A DNA stretch of 64,000 bases from assembly GCA_032718475.1 (NCBI GenBank), contig JAUCBJ010004773.1:1-64000 (forward strand). Reading direction: 5' to 3'. The notes under the pieces were generated by a model. The model had not been told where the DNA came from, ran no database searches, and was given only the letters and a program-made list of their open reading frames with translations. The position numbers and the translations under genes are program-made. Positions within the stretch are counted from its first letter, which is position 1, and each line of letters starts with the position of its first letter. This stretch comes from Nemertoderma westbladi. Its lineage: Eukaryota > Xenacoelomorpha > Nemertodermatida > Nemertodermatidae. Shown here one piece after another: positions 56,214-64,000 of the stretch.

Positions 56214-57739
56214 CGCGTGTCTTGCGTCGTTCCTTCTGGCATAGGCATCTTTCTATCGCTTCTTTGTCGGCTGAAAACATGTAACACGCCATCTGGTGCT
56301 CTAATCTGTATAGTCTTCGAAGTGAGGCTTTGCTGGTGGCTTCCTCCTTCATTATCGTAAAACATGTAACCATTCTCCTTCAGAGATCGGCTAGTCACGT
56401 CCCAATCGTCGAGTAAATCGTCGGTAGGGTTCCAAATTCTCCCAATCGACTTTTCATCATCGAAACTAATAGGTTTTCCGGTCCAATTGGTCGCGATGTC
56501 GGTATCGGTCTCGAATGTTCCGACTCCGATCCATAATCGAATCGTTCTCGTCAGATATCCTCGCAAGATACAAGGTGCGATATCCGTCCCCGCGCGATCC
56601 ACTTCCTTAAAATTCGTAATATGTGGAGGCACATTGCGTACGATTTTCTGAACTATTGTTCTACGCAACTCGGCTGACTCTAACACATCACCATAGGTAA
56701 CCGATGGGAGGAAATCCAGGTTCGAAATGATCTCCGGGTGTTCAACTATAGGGATCTCGTAAGTTGTCTCCTTCCGGGTCGGTATACTAATAGGAAAACT
56801 AGTTGGTCTCGCAATCGGTACTATCGTTCCAGCAAAATGGGGTTGAGGTTCTCGCGTCATCTCGACATGAGGTATCTGTAGTCTCTGCGACAAATGCTGA
56901 GCAAAGGTGATACTATCGAAGAGCTCGGGTGTCATCTCCTTAGGTTCAGTTTGATCGTGGGATATCCAATAGAATGGTAGGCTCGCGAGCCTTCCGCCGA
57001 ACTCCTCGATCTCGCCTTTCTCGTACGCCTTGTACACCCTGTAGAGGCTCAAAGCTTCCCGTTTCTCTTGCGTCGACTTATTAGATTTGTCCACTACCAT
57101 GCTGTAGACATCTGGTTCGACTAATTTAGGTTCGTTAATAACGATCCCACCCGCGTTCGCTCCACTCATTTTAAACGAATGATACGGATTTGTCAAAGGG
57201 TATCCGCCTTCTTGGTAACGTAGACTTTGGTGGTATGAGCATCGCGCTAATATCGGCTCGGGGTTCTCCGAGTTCAACCGTATAGGAATCGCGTTGTCTT
57301 GCTCACGCATACACGCTCCACATTTATAAAACAGTTTGTATATGGAGAACGCGTCCTTGGTCTCTGGATCCGCTCCTCGAGCGCGTCTATAAAGATGCAT
57401 TCCTTCAAATTCGTCTCTGGCTGCAGGTAAGGGTTCATTTACCGTCAAGTATTGCAGCATATGATATAATCGGCGTATTTCGGTGTCTGGATCCTCGCAA
57501 ATGTCGCTAGCATTGAACTCCGCGCGTAATTCCTCCGTTCTTTTGTTATATGCGTCCAATCGTTGTCGCGTAACATTCGGGTCCGCCTTGGATTTAGCGA
57601 GCTTGGCTGTACTCCTAGCCATACTCTCCACTCCAAACACACTAAAGTTTTTAGCTCCATAACGATTAAATGGCGCCTGATGCTCTTGTTCCTGCGTAAA
57701 CCCTTGACGTAACTCTTTATAAATCTTCTCCGCCATCAT
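56210..57739 (-). CDS. Cassette gene 1: unknown 509-aa protein
   Basis: ATG at 57739 (a second ATG codon follows at once); stop TGA at 56212-56210 shares ATGA with the next start. I do not recognise the protein. Visible features: a charged helical N-terminus (ARSTAKLAKSKADPNVTRQR), a possible Cys/His metal site (FYKCGACMREQD ... ARCSYH), a Pro-rich middle and no transmembrane segment, so an Env-like role is not supported. A palindrome copy at 56976-56995 is translated as GGRLASLP in frame. The roughly 730-bp gap to the integrase gene holds no other frame. A structural (Gag-like) role is a guess from the zinc-knuckle partner. Confidence 0.6.
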   Translation of the reverse strand: MMAEKIYKELRQGFTQEQEHQAPFNRYGAKNFSVFGVESMARSTAKLAKSKADPNVTRQRLDAYNKRTEELRAEFNASDICEDPDTEIRRLYHMLQYLTVNEPLPAARDEFEGMHLYRRARGADPETKDAFSIYKLFYKCGACMREQDNAIPIRLNSENPEPILARCSYHQSLRYQEGGYPLTNPYHSFKMSGANAGGIVINEPKLVEPDVYSMVVDKSNKSTQEKREALSLYRVYKAYEKGEIEEFGGRLASLPFYWISHDQTEPKEMTPELFDSITFAQHLSQRLQIPHVEMTREPQPHFAGTIVPIARPTSFPISIPTRKETTYEIPIVEHPEIISNLDFLPSVTYGDVLESAELRRTIVQKIVRNVPPHITNFKEVDRAGTDIAPCILRGYLTRTIRLWIGVGTFETDTDIATNWTGKPISFDDEKSIGRIWNPTDDLLDDWDVTSRSLKENGYMFYDNEGGSHQQSLTSKTIQIRAPDGVLHVFSRQRSDRKMPMPEGTTQDTR

Positions 57740-58471
57740 ATACGCGTATATATGGTTACATATCGTTACGTTTCTACTAGATGAAACACAAAATAGAGGT
57801 TAGATGTGAGGTGACTTAGAGTTTGTCGGCTTTTGGCTCAACTTTGCTCTAAACCCCAACCCATTTGCCTAATGACTTCGGGTTCGCGTGATTTCGCACT
57901 GGCTCCTAATCCAAAAAAATGTGCCGATAAAAAACGAATTCCGGGTAAACTAGCCGCGAGTCTAAAATACTCACCTTTTAATTTCCCAAACTACATTCCC
58001 AAAAGAAAATAATGCAGGCGAGAATTAATTCGGTCTAAATAATAGTAGACACGACTACGTAGAACAAGGCCGGTTTTCTTTTCCAAAAAAATTTTTCGGT
58101 AGGCTCGCAAGCCTTCCATCCGCTCTTGTCATCCCCAATTTTAATTTTTATCTAGTTGTATTCTAGAATTCGCATTCACTGGAGAATCATTTTTCTTAAA
58201 TTTAAATCCAACTAAATGGATTTGTCTAATAATTTTTGAAAAATTGTCTCACTTGTGGGTTCCAAGTGGAATTCCATTCCTACTGTACACACAATCCCGC
58301 TCCTATGTGATACATAAGGGTACTACCCTCCATGTTCACATATAAAGACAATGGAATTCCACCGCTGTCTCTATCTACAGTGAAGAGGATTACAAATGCA
58401 CATACAGTAATACAAATACTAATTTACTAAAATACGGTAGGTCTATGTGGCGGCCAACCAAGGTCCCACAT
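57740..58471. other. Non-coding spacer between integrase and cassette
   Basis: About 730 bp with one palindrome copy at 58098-58117 and, on the minus strand, AAAAGGTGAGTATT near 57985-57970, a possible 5' splice donor. It may act as a leader or subgenomic promoter for the cassette, or be a remnant LTR; neither is shown. Confidence 0.4.
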
Positions 58472-60049
58472 CTATTTACTAATATTGGGTGGAGATTTGT
58501 AGTCTCCTGTCTCGTTTCTAGTCTCCTCAAGGAGCACGAGACGTTGTACAGGTCTGTCTACGGTACGACCGTCGATAGTCCTTACAGTAACTGTCCTCAC
58601 TACACCAGATGTAGGGTGCGTGGTCAAAATGACTCCAGTCAGCCAAAACCGTCTTTTCAGATTGGCTTCAGCCAATAAAACATGGTCACCACGTCTTAAA
58701 CATCGGGTATTAAGATACCAAGAGGTTCTGGTCAAAATAGAGGGCAAATAATATTTCTGCCATATTTCCCAGAATTTATTTGCAAGCAATTGAGTGGTTT
58801 TCCAAGCCTCGTTGCCGTATCCGTCGCTATCAACGGGTACCGAAATGGGCAACAATGTCGTCGGCGCCTGCATAAGCAGGTGCGCTGGTGTCAAGGCAAA
58901 CTGTGCATCGTTATTGTCTGGGATCAAAGCGATCAGTCTAGTGTTCAAAATCGCTTCAATTTCTATTAACAACGTCGTCAGTTGGTCGTCTGTCAGTATG
59001 TGTTGCGTCGGTACGACTTTAGCCATAGCTGTTTTAATTGAACCAATCAGTCTTTCCCAAACGCCGCCTCTCCACGGACTGTCTGGAGTATTGAAATACC
59101 AAACAATACGGTGAGGACGTAGTTCCTCAGAAATCTGGTTTTTGTCCAACTTTCTCAAAGCTCTGGTTATCTCGTTCCGTGCACCCACAAAGTTTGTCCC
59201 TTGGTCGCAGTAAATGGATTTGACCAATCCACGTCTAGCGATAAATCGCCGTAAGGCTAGGATAAAGGCATTGGTGGTCAAATCTGTCACTCGCTCTATA
59301 TGGACAGCTCTGCTGGCCATGCAAGTGAAGATCAGTCCCCAACGTTTTACCTGTACCCTTCCGCGTTTCGCGATTATGGGTCCAAAACAGTCTATCCCTG
59401 TCTCAGTGAAAGGGGGTCTAAATGCCTGTAATCTTGCTAGTGGTAGTTCACTCATTTCTTGGTGTCCTATCCTCGCGTGCACCTTCTTACAAATCATACA
59501 GTTCCGTGTTACCGAACTCAGTGCCTTACTAGGTCTAATCAGTACAAACCTGGAGCGTAAGTGTGATAGACAGTGGTGTCTACCCACATGTTTGAGTTGT
59601 ACATGTGCGTCCAGTATCATAGCGCGCTGTAATTCATGGTGTTGCGGTATGATGATAGGATACCTAAAGTCAAGTGCAAAGTCAATGTTTTGGAGTCTGG
59701 ACTTGTGACAAAGTAAGCCCCGGTAAATAATCGGACTCCAACTCAAAATCGGTGAAGACTTAATCTGTTTACCTTGGTTGATCGCTGTGAACTCTCGTGC
59801 GAAATATCGCAATTGATAATGTCTAATGATATCAACTTCACAATGGCCAACTTCCTTTAAGGTAAGTCTTCTAGGAAAGTCGCATTTGCCTCTGGCATAT
59901 TGTCTCAAACGTTTGAGCCATGCTAACTTGCGGCACGCGTCAGTCCATGATCTAGTTAGGTTCACTATCCTGTCAACGTAAGTGTTAGTGACGTCATCAG
60001 GTAAGGTATAGTCATAGTGTGGATACTTGTCTGGACTTGGTAGGCCCAC
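58472..60049 (-). CDS. BEL/Pao integrase with C-terminal DUF5641-like domain
   Basis: Order of motifs: HHCC zinc finger (LKHVGRHHCLSHLRSRFVLI ... CMICKKVH), catalytic core with Asp in TETGIDCFGPI, Asp in SIYCDQGTNFVGARNE and Glu in PWRGGVWERLIGSIKTAMA, all present; then the BEL/Pao C-terminal region (TPAHLLMQAP, WEIWQKYYLPSIL, GDHVLLAEANLKRRFWLTGV). This enzyme inserts element cDNA into chromosomes. The frame is open upstream of 60049 to at least 60165, overlapping the RNase H frame, which ends at 60094; the two are offset, so a frameshift separates them. The start given is a lower bound. A palindrome copy (60039-60058) encodes GRPVGLP. Confidence 0.88.
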   Translation of the reverse strand: MGLPSPDKYPHYDYTLPDDVTNTYVDRIVNLTRSWTDACRKLAWLKRLRQYARGKCDFPRRLTLKEVGHCEVDIIRHYQLRYFAREFTAINQGKQIKSSPILSWSPIIYRGLLCHKSRLQNIDFALDFRYPIIIPQHHELQRAMILDAHVQLKHVGRHHCLSHLRSRFVLIRPSKALSSVTRNCMICKKVHARIGHQEMSELPLARLQAFRPPFTETGIDCFGPIIAKRGRVQVKRWGLIFTCMASRAVHIERVTDLTTNAFILALRRFIARRGLVKSIYCDQGTNFVGARNEITRALRKLDKNQISEELRPHRIVWYFNTPDSPWRGGVWERLIGSIKTAMAKVVPTQHILTDDQLTTLLIEIEAILNTRLIALIPDNNDAQFALTPAHLLMQAPTTLLPISVPVDSDGYGNEAWKTTQLLANKFWEIWQKYYLPSILTRTSWYLNTRCLRRGDHVLLAEANLKRRFWLTGVILTTHPTSGVVRTVTVRTIDGRTVDRPVQRLVLLEETRNETGDYKSPPNISK

Positions 60050-60093
60050 GGGCCTTCCGGTAGGTTTGTCTGAGTCCCCAAGTACGTCAATCT

Positions 60094-61899
60094 CTACGGT
60101 CTTACCTTTACCGTCGCTCCTAATGTGTCGACTGGCAGTAACGGTTTCAACTCTACAGTGTCAGTGTGTTCCTGTGAGCCTGTAAGCTTCCTAACCTTAG
60201 TCACACGTTTACCTGTAGGTGGTAAGTCAAGTACTTTCTTTGAGCGGAGTGTGATCGCTGTGGCCACACCTTTGTCGTCCAAAGAAGTCAAATTCGGTAA
60301 GTTTCTAAATGTCCGCTCCAATGGGTCTTCTAGTGGAGTGTCTAGTAGACAGTCTGGTGAAGCGTCCGGTGAACAGTCTGGTGAGACGTCTGGTGAGACA
60401 TAGCGCGGAACTTCCAGCGAAATGTCCTGTCGTCGGTCCCAAGGTCTGTCTGGCATATCTTCTGTCAGAAAGTCTGGTCCAAAGTCTGGTGGACAGTCTG
60501 TCGAGATGTCTGGTGGAAAGTCTGGTGAGACGTCCGGTAGACATTCTGTCGAGAGTTCCATCAAACAGTCTGGCGAACAATCCGGAGAACAATCTGGTGT
60601 CGCTTCTGGTGAATAATCTGGCGAGTAATCTGGTGAACAATCCGGCGAAACGTCTGGTGAAATCTCCCGCGGAACATCCGGTGAAGGATTCGTACAAGCG
60701 TCTGGTCGAGTGTCTGGTGAGACATCTGGCGTAATGTCAGGTCTGGCGTCTAGGTCATCAGATTTCGTCCGTCCTTGTTTCCTCTTGACCTTGGTGTTGG
60801 CTTTCGCTTTGGACTTGACAACCTTGTTGATTTTTATCTCGGCACCCTCTGGTATGGTATTGGTTGTCGCGTCGAATAACGGTGGCCATTCGTCTGATGG
60901 TCGCTGTAGGAAATCGGGTCCTCTAAACCAAAAGGATTTATTGTCCGGTTTACAAAAGTCAAGCGGTTGCATCCCCCGTGACGCGATGTCAGCTGGGTTC
61001 AGCTTCCCTGGACAGTGACGCCAATCTTGTTTGAGCGACCGGTCTAATATTTCAGCCCGTCTGTTGGCTACGAGAGTCTTGAACTCAAACGCTTTGTTGT
61101 TTATGTACCAAAGTACCAACGTCGCATCCGTCCAATATGTGACCTTCAAGTTAGCCTCCAGCTCGCGTTGAACTAGACTGACAATATTGGTGGATATCGT
61201 CCCGGCTTGCAGCTCCCCACGAGGTACAGTCATATACTTCAATGGCATTGTTCTAGCTCTTGAAGTAACGAGAGACACTTCGTAGCTGTCCGATGTCACT
61301 TGTCGTCTAAGGTACAAAGTAACCCCCAATCTATCCTTGCTAGCGTCACTAAAGCTGTGAAGCTCTAAATCGTCTGGAAAGGTGGTTTGCAAAGGAAAGT
61401 ATACCCTCGGTATGGTATAGTCTTGTAGGAACGTCAGTTGGGCTTCCCAGTCCCTCCATTGCTCAGCTAACTTTTCTGGGATGGGATCGTCCCATTCCAG
61501 TCCGGCTTGCCAAATGCTGCGGAGTATGATCCTAGCATGTAGGATCACTGGACTAATGAAACACAATGGGTCATACAATCGACTCATGGTCGATAAGCAA
61601 GTCCTCTTAGTGAGAGGTCTAGTCTGGTTGTTGGACCTTACACGTACCCTAAAATTGTCGGTGTTAGGGTCCCAACTAAGTCCTAATACTTTGGTCGTCG
61701 GCAGAGGTTCTAGGTCTAAGTCTAAGTCACCTCCACTGCGATCCGTCGGGTCAAATGAGTTCACCAGTTCGGGTTCGTTGGAAGCGAACTTCGTCAAGTG
61801 AAATCCGCCCTCAGCGAGACAATCCTGGAGTTGGTGTGCTACAGTTGTAGCGCGCTCCAAGGTGTCACAACTCTTGAGGCCGTCATCCACGTAGAAATC
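60094..61899 (-). CDS. BEL/Pao RT end, RNase H and an expanded SPD-repeat linker
   Basis: Begins right after the TGA at 61902-61900 with DFYVDDGLKSCDTLERA (RT catalytic YVDD), then RLYDPLCFISPVILHARIIL. RNase H follows: LHSFSDASKDRLGVTLY, TVPRGELQAG, VTYWTDATLVLWY and NPADIASRGMQ, giving the D-E-D-D set. The C-terminal about 200 residues are a low-complexity linker of about 30 SPD/PD tripeptides (SPDCSPDYSPDYSPEATPDC and similar), coded by 12-bp-like repeats around 60340-60740. BEL/Pao elements normally have one polyprotein, so the TGA before and the frameshift after this segment are lesions in this copy. Confidence 0.85.
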   Translation of the reverse strand, partial: DFYVDDGLKSCDTLERATTVAHQLQDCLAEGGFHLTKFASNEPELVNSFDPTDRSGGDLDLDLEPLPTTKVLGLSWDPNTDNFRVRVRSNNQTRPLTKRTCLSTMSRLYDPLCFISPVILHARIILRSIWQAGLEWDDPIPEKLAEQWRDWEAQLTFLQDYTIPRVYFPLQTTFPDDLELHSFSDASKDRLGVTLYLRRQVTSDSYEVSLVTSRARTMPLKYMTVPRGELQAGTISTNIVSLVQRELEANLKVTYWTDATLVLWYINNKAFEFKTLVANRRAEILDRSLKQDWRHCPGKLNPADIASRGMQPLDFCKPDNKSFWFRGPDFLQRPSDEWPPLFDATTNTIPEGAEIKINKVVKSKAKANTKVKRKQGRTKSDDLDARPDITPDVSPDTRPDACTNPSPDVPREISPDVSPDCSPDYSPDYSPEATPDCSPDCSPDCLMELSTECLPDVSPDFPPDISTDCPPDFGPDFLTEDMPDRPWDRRQDISLEVPRYVSPDVSPDCSPDASPDCLLDTPLEDPLERTFRNLPNLTSLDDKGVATAITLRSKKVLDLPPTGKRVTKVRKLTGSQEHTDTVELKPLLPVDTLGATVKVRP

Positions 61900-64000
61900 T
61901 CATTCCACTGTCCGAACTACTTCTGGGTCAAATTGGTCTCGTCTGTCCAATGCGGTCTGCTTTAAGGCGTACATGGTGCAGTTGGGGCTGTCCCTGGCTC
62001 CAAATACTCTTACCTGCATTTGGTAAGTTTCTGGCGGAAGTTCTAAGTTTCCGTCCGGATACCAAAGAAACCTCAAGCTGTCCCTGTCCCGCTCCAAAGC
62101 CTTAACCTGGTGAAACATGGCCTCTACGTCACAGGTGAAAGCCACTTTGCGTTGTCTAAAACGCATTAGGACTCCCATGAGGTAATTGTTCATATTCGGC
62201 CCGTCCATCAGTTCGCTGTTCATAGACATCCCTTGGTAAAGCGCAGCGCAGTTGTTGACTACACGCACCTTGCCAGGTTTGTCCGGGTGTCGCACAAAAT
62301 GATGTGGCAGGTAATATGTCTGGTCTGTGGTTACCTCGGGATTTAACATCCTAATGGCGTATCCCTTTTGGAGATACGTCTGAAGTTGTGCATTGTATTG
62401 CATATGGGCCGTCTCGTCTCGCAACAATCGCTGCCTTATTGATTTGAGTCGCCTCAAAGCAAGCGGGTAATTGTTAACGAGTTTAGGTTGTCCATTGCGC
62501 CACCACATACCAACCTCATAGTGGCCATTCGCGGTCTGGCGAATGGTATCTCTCATAATATTTAATGACCGTTTTTCCTGTTCTGACATAGCGGTCTCGT
62601 AACTACCGGGTTCTGCTGAGTCCTGTTCCAACCATTGAATGGTCCGTTCAGTCAGCAGTCGGTCAAGCGCTGCTTGCACTGCGCCATGGTCCTCGTCCAC
62701 GTCTTCGTTCGCTGCGGTGGCTAGTGTCAATGCATCTGGTAGGCTCGCAAGCCTTCCGGTGTCACTAGTCGGCGTCGAATTGTCGTGCGGCGGTTTGACA
62801 ACTTCTTGATCTATCGATAGGCTTGCAAGCCTTCCAAGATCAATGACCGGTGTCGAAGCCTGGTGGGTGGGGTCAATGACCTTTGGATTTTTCGGTAGGC
62901 TCGCAAGCCTTCCAAAATCCTCGTTCATCGAGTCATCCACAGCAACAACCCTTTGGTCTTCGGTAGTCAATACAACCTGGTTTACTGCAAGTAGTTGTAA
63001 GTCAGAGGTCCGTGTGGTCGTGTCCAGATCAGTTACGTCAGTATCGGTGGCGTCTGCGTTAGCGACGCAAGTCTGTCGTAGTGCCGTCCGTACAATTGGA
63101 CCACGGGAGTGTGAAGGAGAGTTATCTATCGTAGTAGTCAATAAACTACACGTACTCAAAACGTCGTCCTCCTGGTCACTTACCTCTAGTGAACGTATTG
63201 GTGCTCTAGTATACCAACCTATGGGAGTTCTACATGCGTAGGGGTTGCCCGCTGTAATAACAGATGGGCGTGTCTCCCATACCTGATGTAGGTTAAACTG
63301 GTCTGTCCCAATTAACATCGCAATGGAACGATAATTAACAGGACATTCCGGTATTCCAAGGTGTCGGAAATACTTACGATCTTCCGGTGATTGCTCTGGC
63401 ACAGGGCCGAGCAAGTTACTAAAGTCCTTCGTAGCTGCAAAGGTCAAATTTCTTACCGGAAGTAATGAGCGCTCCTCCTTGCTGTGTTCCGCTTTGGAAA
63501 GAAGAGTGTCTAAGGTTAGTTTTACTCTTGTCACAGGGATCGCTCTCTTACCATGCATGCTGCTTACAGTATACTGAGCAGTCTTACCTTGACTCATGTC
63601 CGTAACCACGTCGGCTACTTGTTCGTCGACATAACTGTGTGATGACGCAGAGTCTAAGATAGCGTATATATGCTTGCTCCCTCGGGTTCCGGTAATCTTT
63701 ATAGGAATCAAGCTAAACCCGTTCAATTGGTTCTGTGTGAGGAGCGTTACCGATGGTTGTTCCTCACCTGCATGCACGTAGAAAGTGTCGTCTTCCTCCT
63801 CGTCCTCGTCCGATGATCCTGACTGATCCATACAGTCCGTGTAAAACGTACGGATCTCGCGCGGCGCACGCTCTTTATATAATGCGTCGCATCTAGCCGC
63901 TTTATCTGGATGCTCTCGTCGAAAGCGTTTGGTCGGAGTATGACTGGTGGTGTGGAGTAACGCGTCATGGTTACGTCTACACTGAGGACATGTATCGTCG
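61900..64000 (-). CDS. BEL/Pao Gag end, aspartic protease and RT (5' partial, stops 3 codons before YVDD)
   Basis: The frame is open from the right edge. It starts with a BEL-type knuckle CPQCRRNHDALLH, then an acidic stretch (GSSDEDEEEDD), a protease with ILDSASSHSYVDEQV (DSA active site), a linker with three copies of GRLASLP/S from palindrome insertions at 62738-62757, 62816-62835 and 62894-62913, and RT motifs: LVNNYPLALRRLKSIRQRLL, TYYLPHHFVRHP, AFTCDVEAMFHQVKALERD and VRVFGARDSPNCTMYALKQT. It terminates at TGA 61902-61900, three codons before the YVDD of the next frame. An internal ATG at 63831 exists but the upstream frame is clearly coding. Confidence 0.88.
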   Translation of the reverse strand, partial: DDTCPQCRRNHDALLHTTSHTPTKRFRREHPDKAARCDALYKERAPREIRTFYTDCMDQSGSSDEDEEEDDTFYVHAGEEQPSVTLLTQNQLNGFSLIPIKITGTRGSKHIYAILDSASSHSYVDEQVADVVTDMSQGKTAQYTVSSMHGKRAIPVTRVKLTLDTLLSKAEHSKEERSLLPVRNLTFAATKDFSNLLGPVPEQSPEDRKYFRHLGIPECPVNYRSIAMLIGTDQFNLHQVWETRPSVITAGNPYACRTPIGWYTRAPIRSLEVSDQEDDVLSTCSLLTTTIDNSPSHSRGPIVRTALRQTCVANADATDTDVTDLDTTTRTSDLQLLAVNQVVLTTEDQRVVAVDDSMNEDFGRLASLPKNPKVIDPTHQASTPVIDLGRLASLSIDQEVVKPPHDNSTPTSDTGRLASLPDALTLATAANEDVDEDHGAVQAALDRLLTERTIQWLEQDSAEPGSYETAMSEQEKRSLNIMRDTIRQTANGHYEVGMWWRNGQPKLVNNYPLALRRLKSIRQRLLRDETAHMQYNAQLQTYLQKGYAIRMLNPEVTTDQTYYLPHHFVRHPDKPGKVRVVNNCAALYQGMSMNSELMDGPNMNNYLMGVLMRFRQRKVAFTCDVEAMFHQVKALERDRDSLRFLWYPDGNLELPPETYQMQVRVFGARDSPNCTMYALKQTALDRRDQFDPEVVRTVE

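Larger units (their letters stand above)
53799..62913. repeat. Interspersed 20-bp palindrome family, nine copies
   Basis: GGTAGGCTCGCAAGCCTTCC or close variants at 53799, 53977, 55431 (CGCGAG core), 56976 (CGCGAG core), 58098, 60039 (CCCACGGG core), 62738, 62816 (GATAGGCTTGCAAGCC) and 62894; each is 20 bp. Core variants keep base pairing across the axis, so a hairpin of about 8 bp is conserved even when sequence changes. All copies face the same way. Coding copies are read as GRLASLP, WKAREPT or GRPVGLP. Confidence 0.9.
54012..64000 (-). mobile_element. BEL/Pao-type LTR retroelement region with extra downstream two-gene cassette (5' end outside window)
   Basis: All reading frames are on the minus strand in the order gag end, protease, RT, RNase H, integrase, then two further genes. 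Both the pol part and the cassette contain copies of the same 20-bp palindrome, which argues that they share a history. No LTRs were identified, so the element's borders and whether the cassette truly belongs to it are inferred. Confidence 0.65.

Noticed and set aside
56210-57739. Cassette gene 1 as an Env protein
   Set aside because: No signal peptide, fusion peptide or transmembrane segment can be seen.
60305-60734. Other-phase frames across the SPD linker
   Set aside because: They mirror the short DNA repeats in the RNase H-integrase linker and lie in the wrong frame for pol.

Overview
The window comes from an invertebrate metazoan nuclear genome. The evidence is spliceosomal GT-AG introns, animal housekeeping genes (CDC40, PIGN, an AKTIP-like gene, BCKDHA), RTE-like and CR1/L2-like non-LTR elements, a BEL/Pao LTR retroelement and very large tandem arrays. 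I cannot name the species. Host genes are intron-poor: BCKDHA, the AKTIP-like gene and a glycosyltransferase gene are single-exon, and a methyltransferase gene has one intron.

Layout. 1-441 is the last exon of CDC40. 683-14638 is almost pure tandem repeat: a 13/14-bp minisatellite, then about 135 copies of an 81-bp unit. PIGN (GPI ethanolamine phosphate transferase 1, + strand) starts at 15316/15331, with exons at 15331-15577, 16129-16366, 39865-40081 and 50569-50814; its 3' part lies outside the window or was not recognised. PIGN intron 2 (23.5 kb) carries a DXD glycosyltransferase (-), a decayed MULE-like transposase gene (-) split by an RTE element, the AKTIP-like gene (+), BCKDHA (-), a LINE (+) into which an RTE element inserted with a perfect 133-bp target duplication, several fold-back sequences, and a two-exon UBA-like/methyltransferase gene (+). 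PIGN intron 3 carries a 48-bp-unit array interrupted by a LINE 3' end and flanked by inverted subrepeats, a 12-bp array, an array built on the perfect palindrome CTCGTCCGGACGAG, and a GC-rich reverse transcriptase gene with a C-terminal PD-(D/E)XK-like nuclease.

54012-64000 (- strand) looks like one large retroelement region: BEL/Pao gag end, protease, RT, RNase H and integrase, with a nonsense codon and a frameshift. Downstream, on the same strand, is an unusual two-gene cassette (509 aa and 631 aa) whose start and stop codons overlap as ATGA; the second protein has three CCHC knuckles. The whole region is seeded with nine copies of a 20-bp palindrome (GGTAGGCTCGCAAGCCTTCC and variants), both between and inside the reading frames, in different translation frames. 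This shared micro-palindrome plus the cassette is my best candidate for an undescribed system.

Most of the long open frames in the tandem arrays are by-products of unit lengths divisible by three, or of stop-poor repeats, and are not called as genes.
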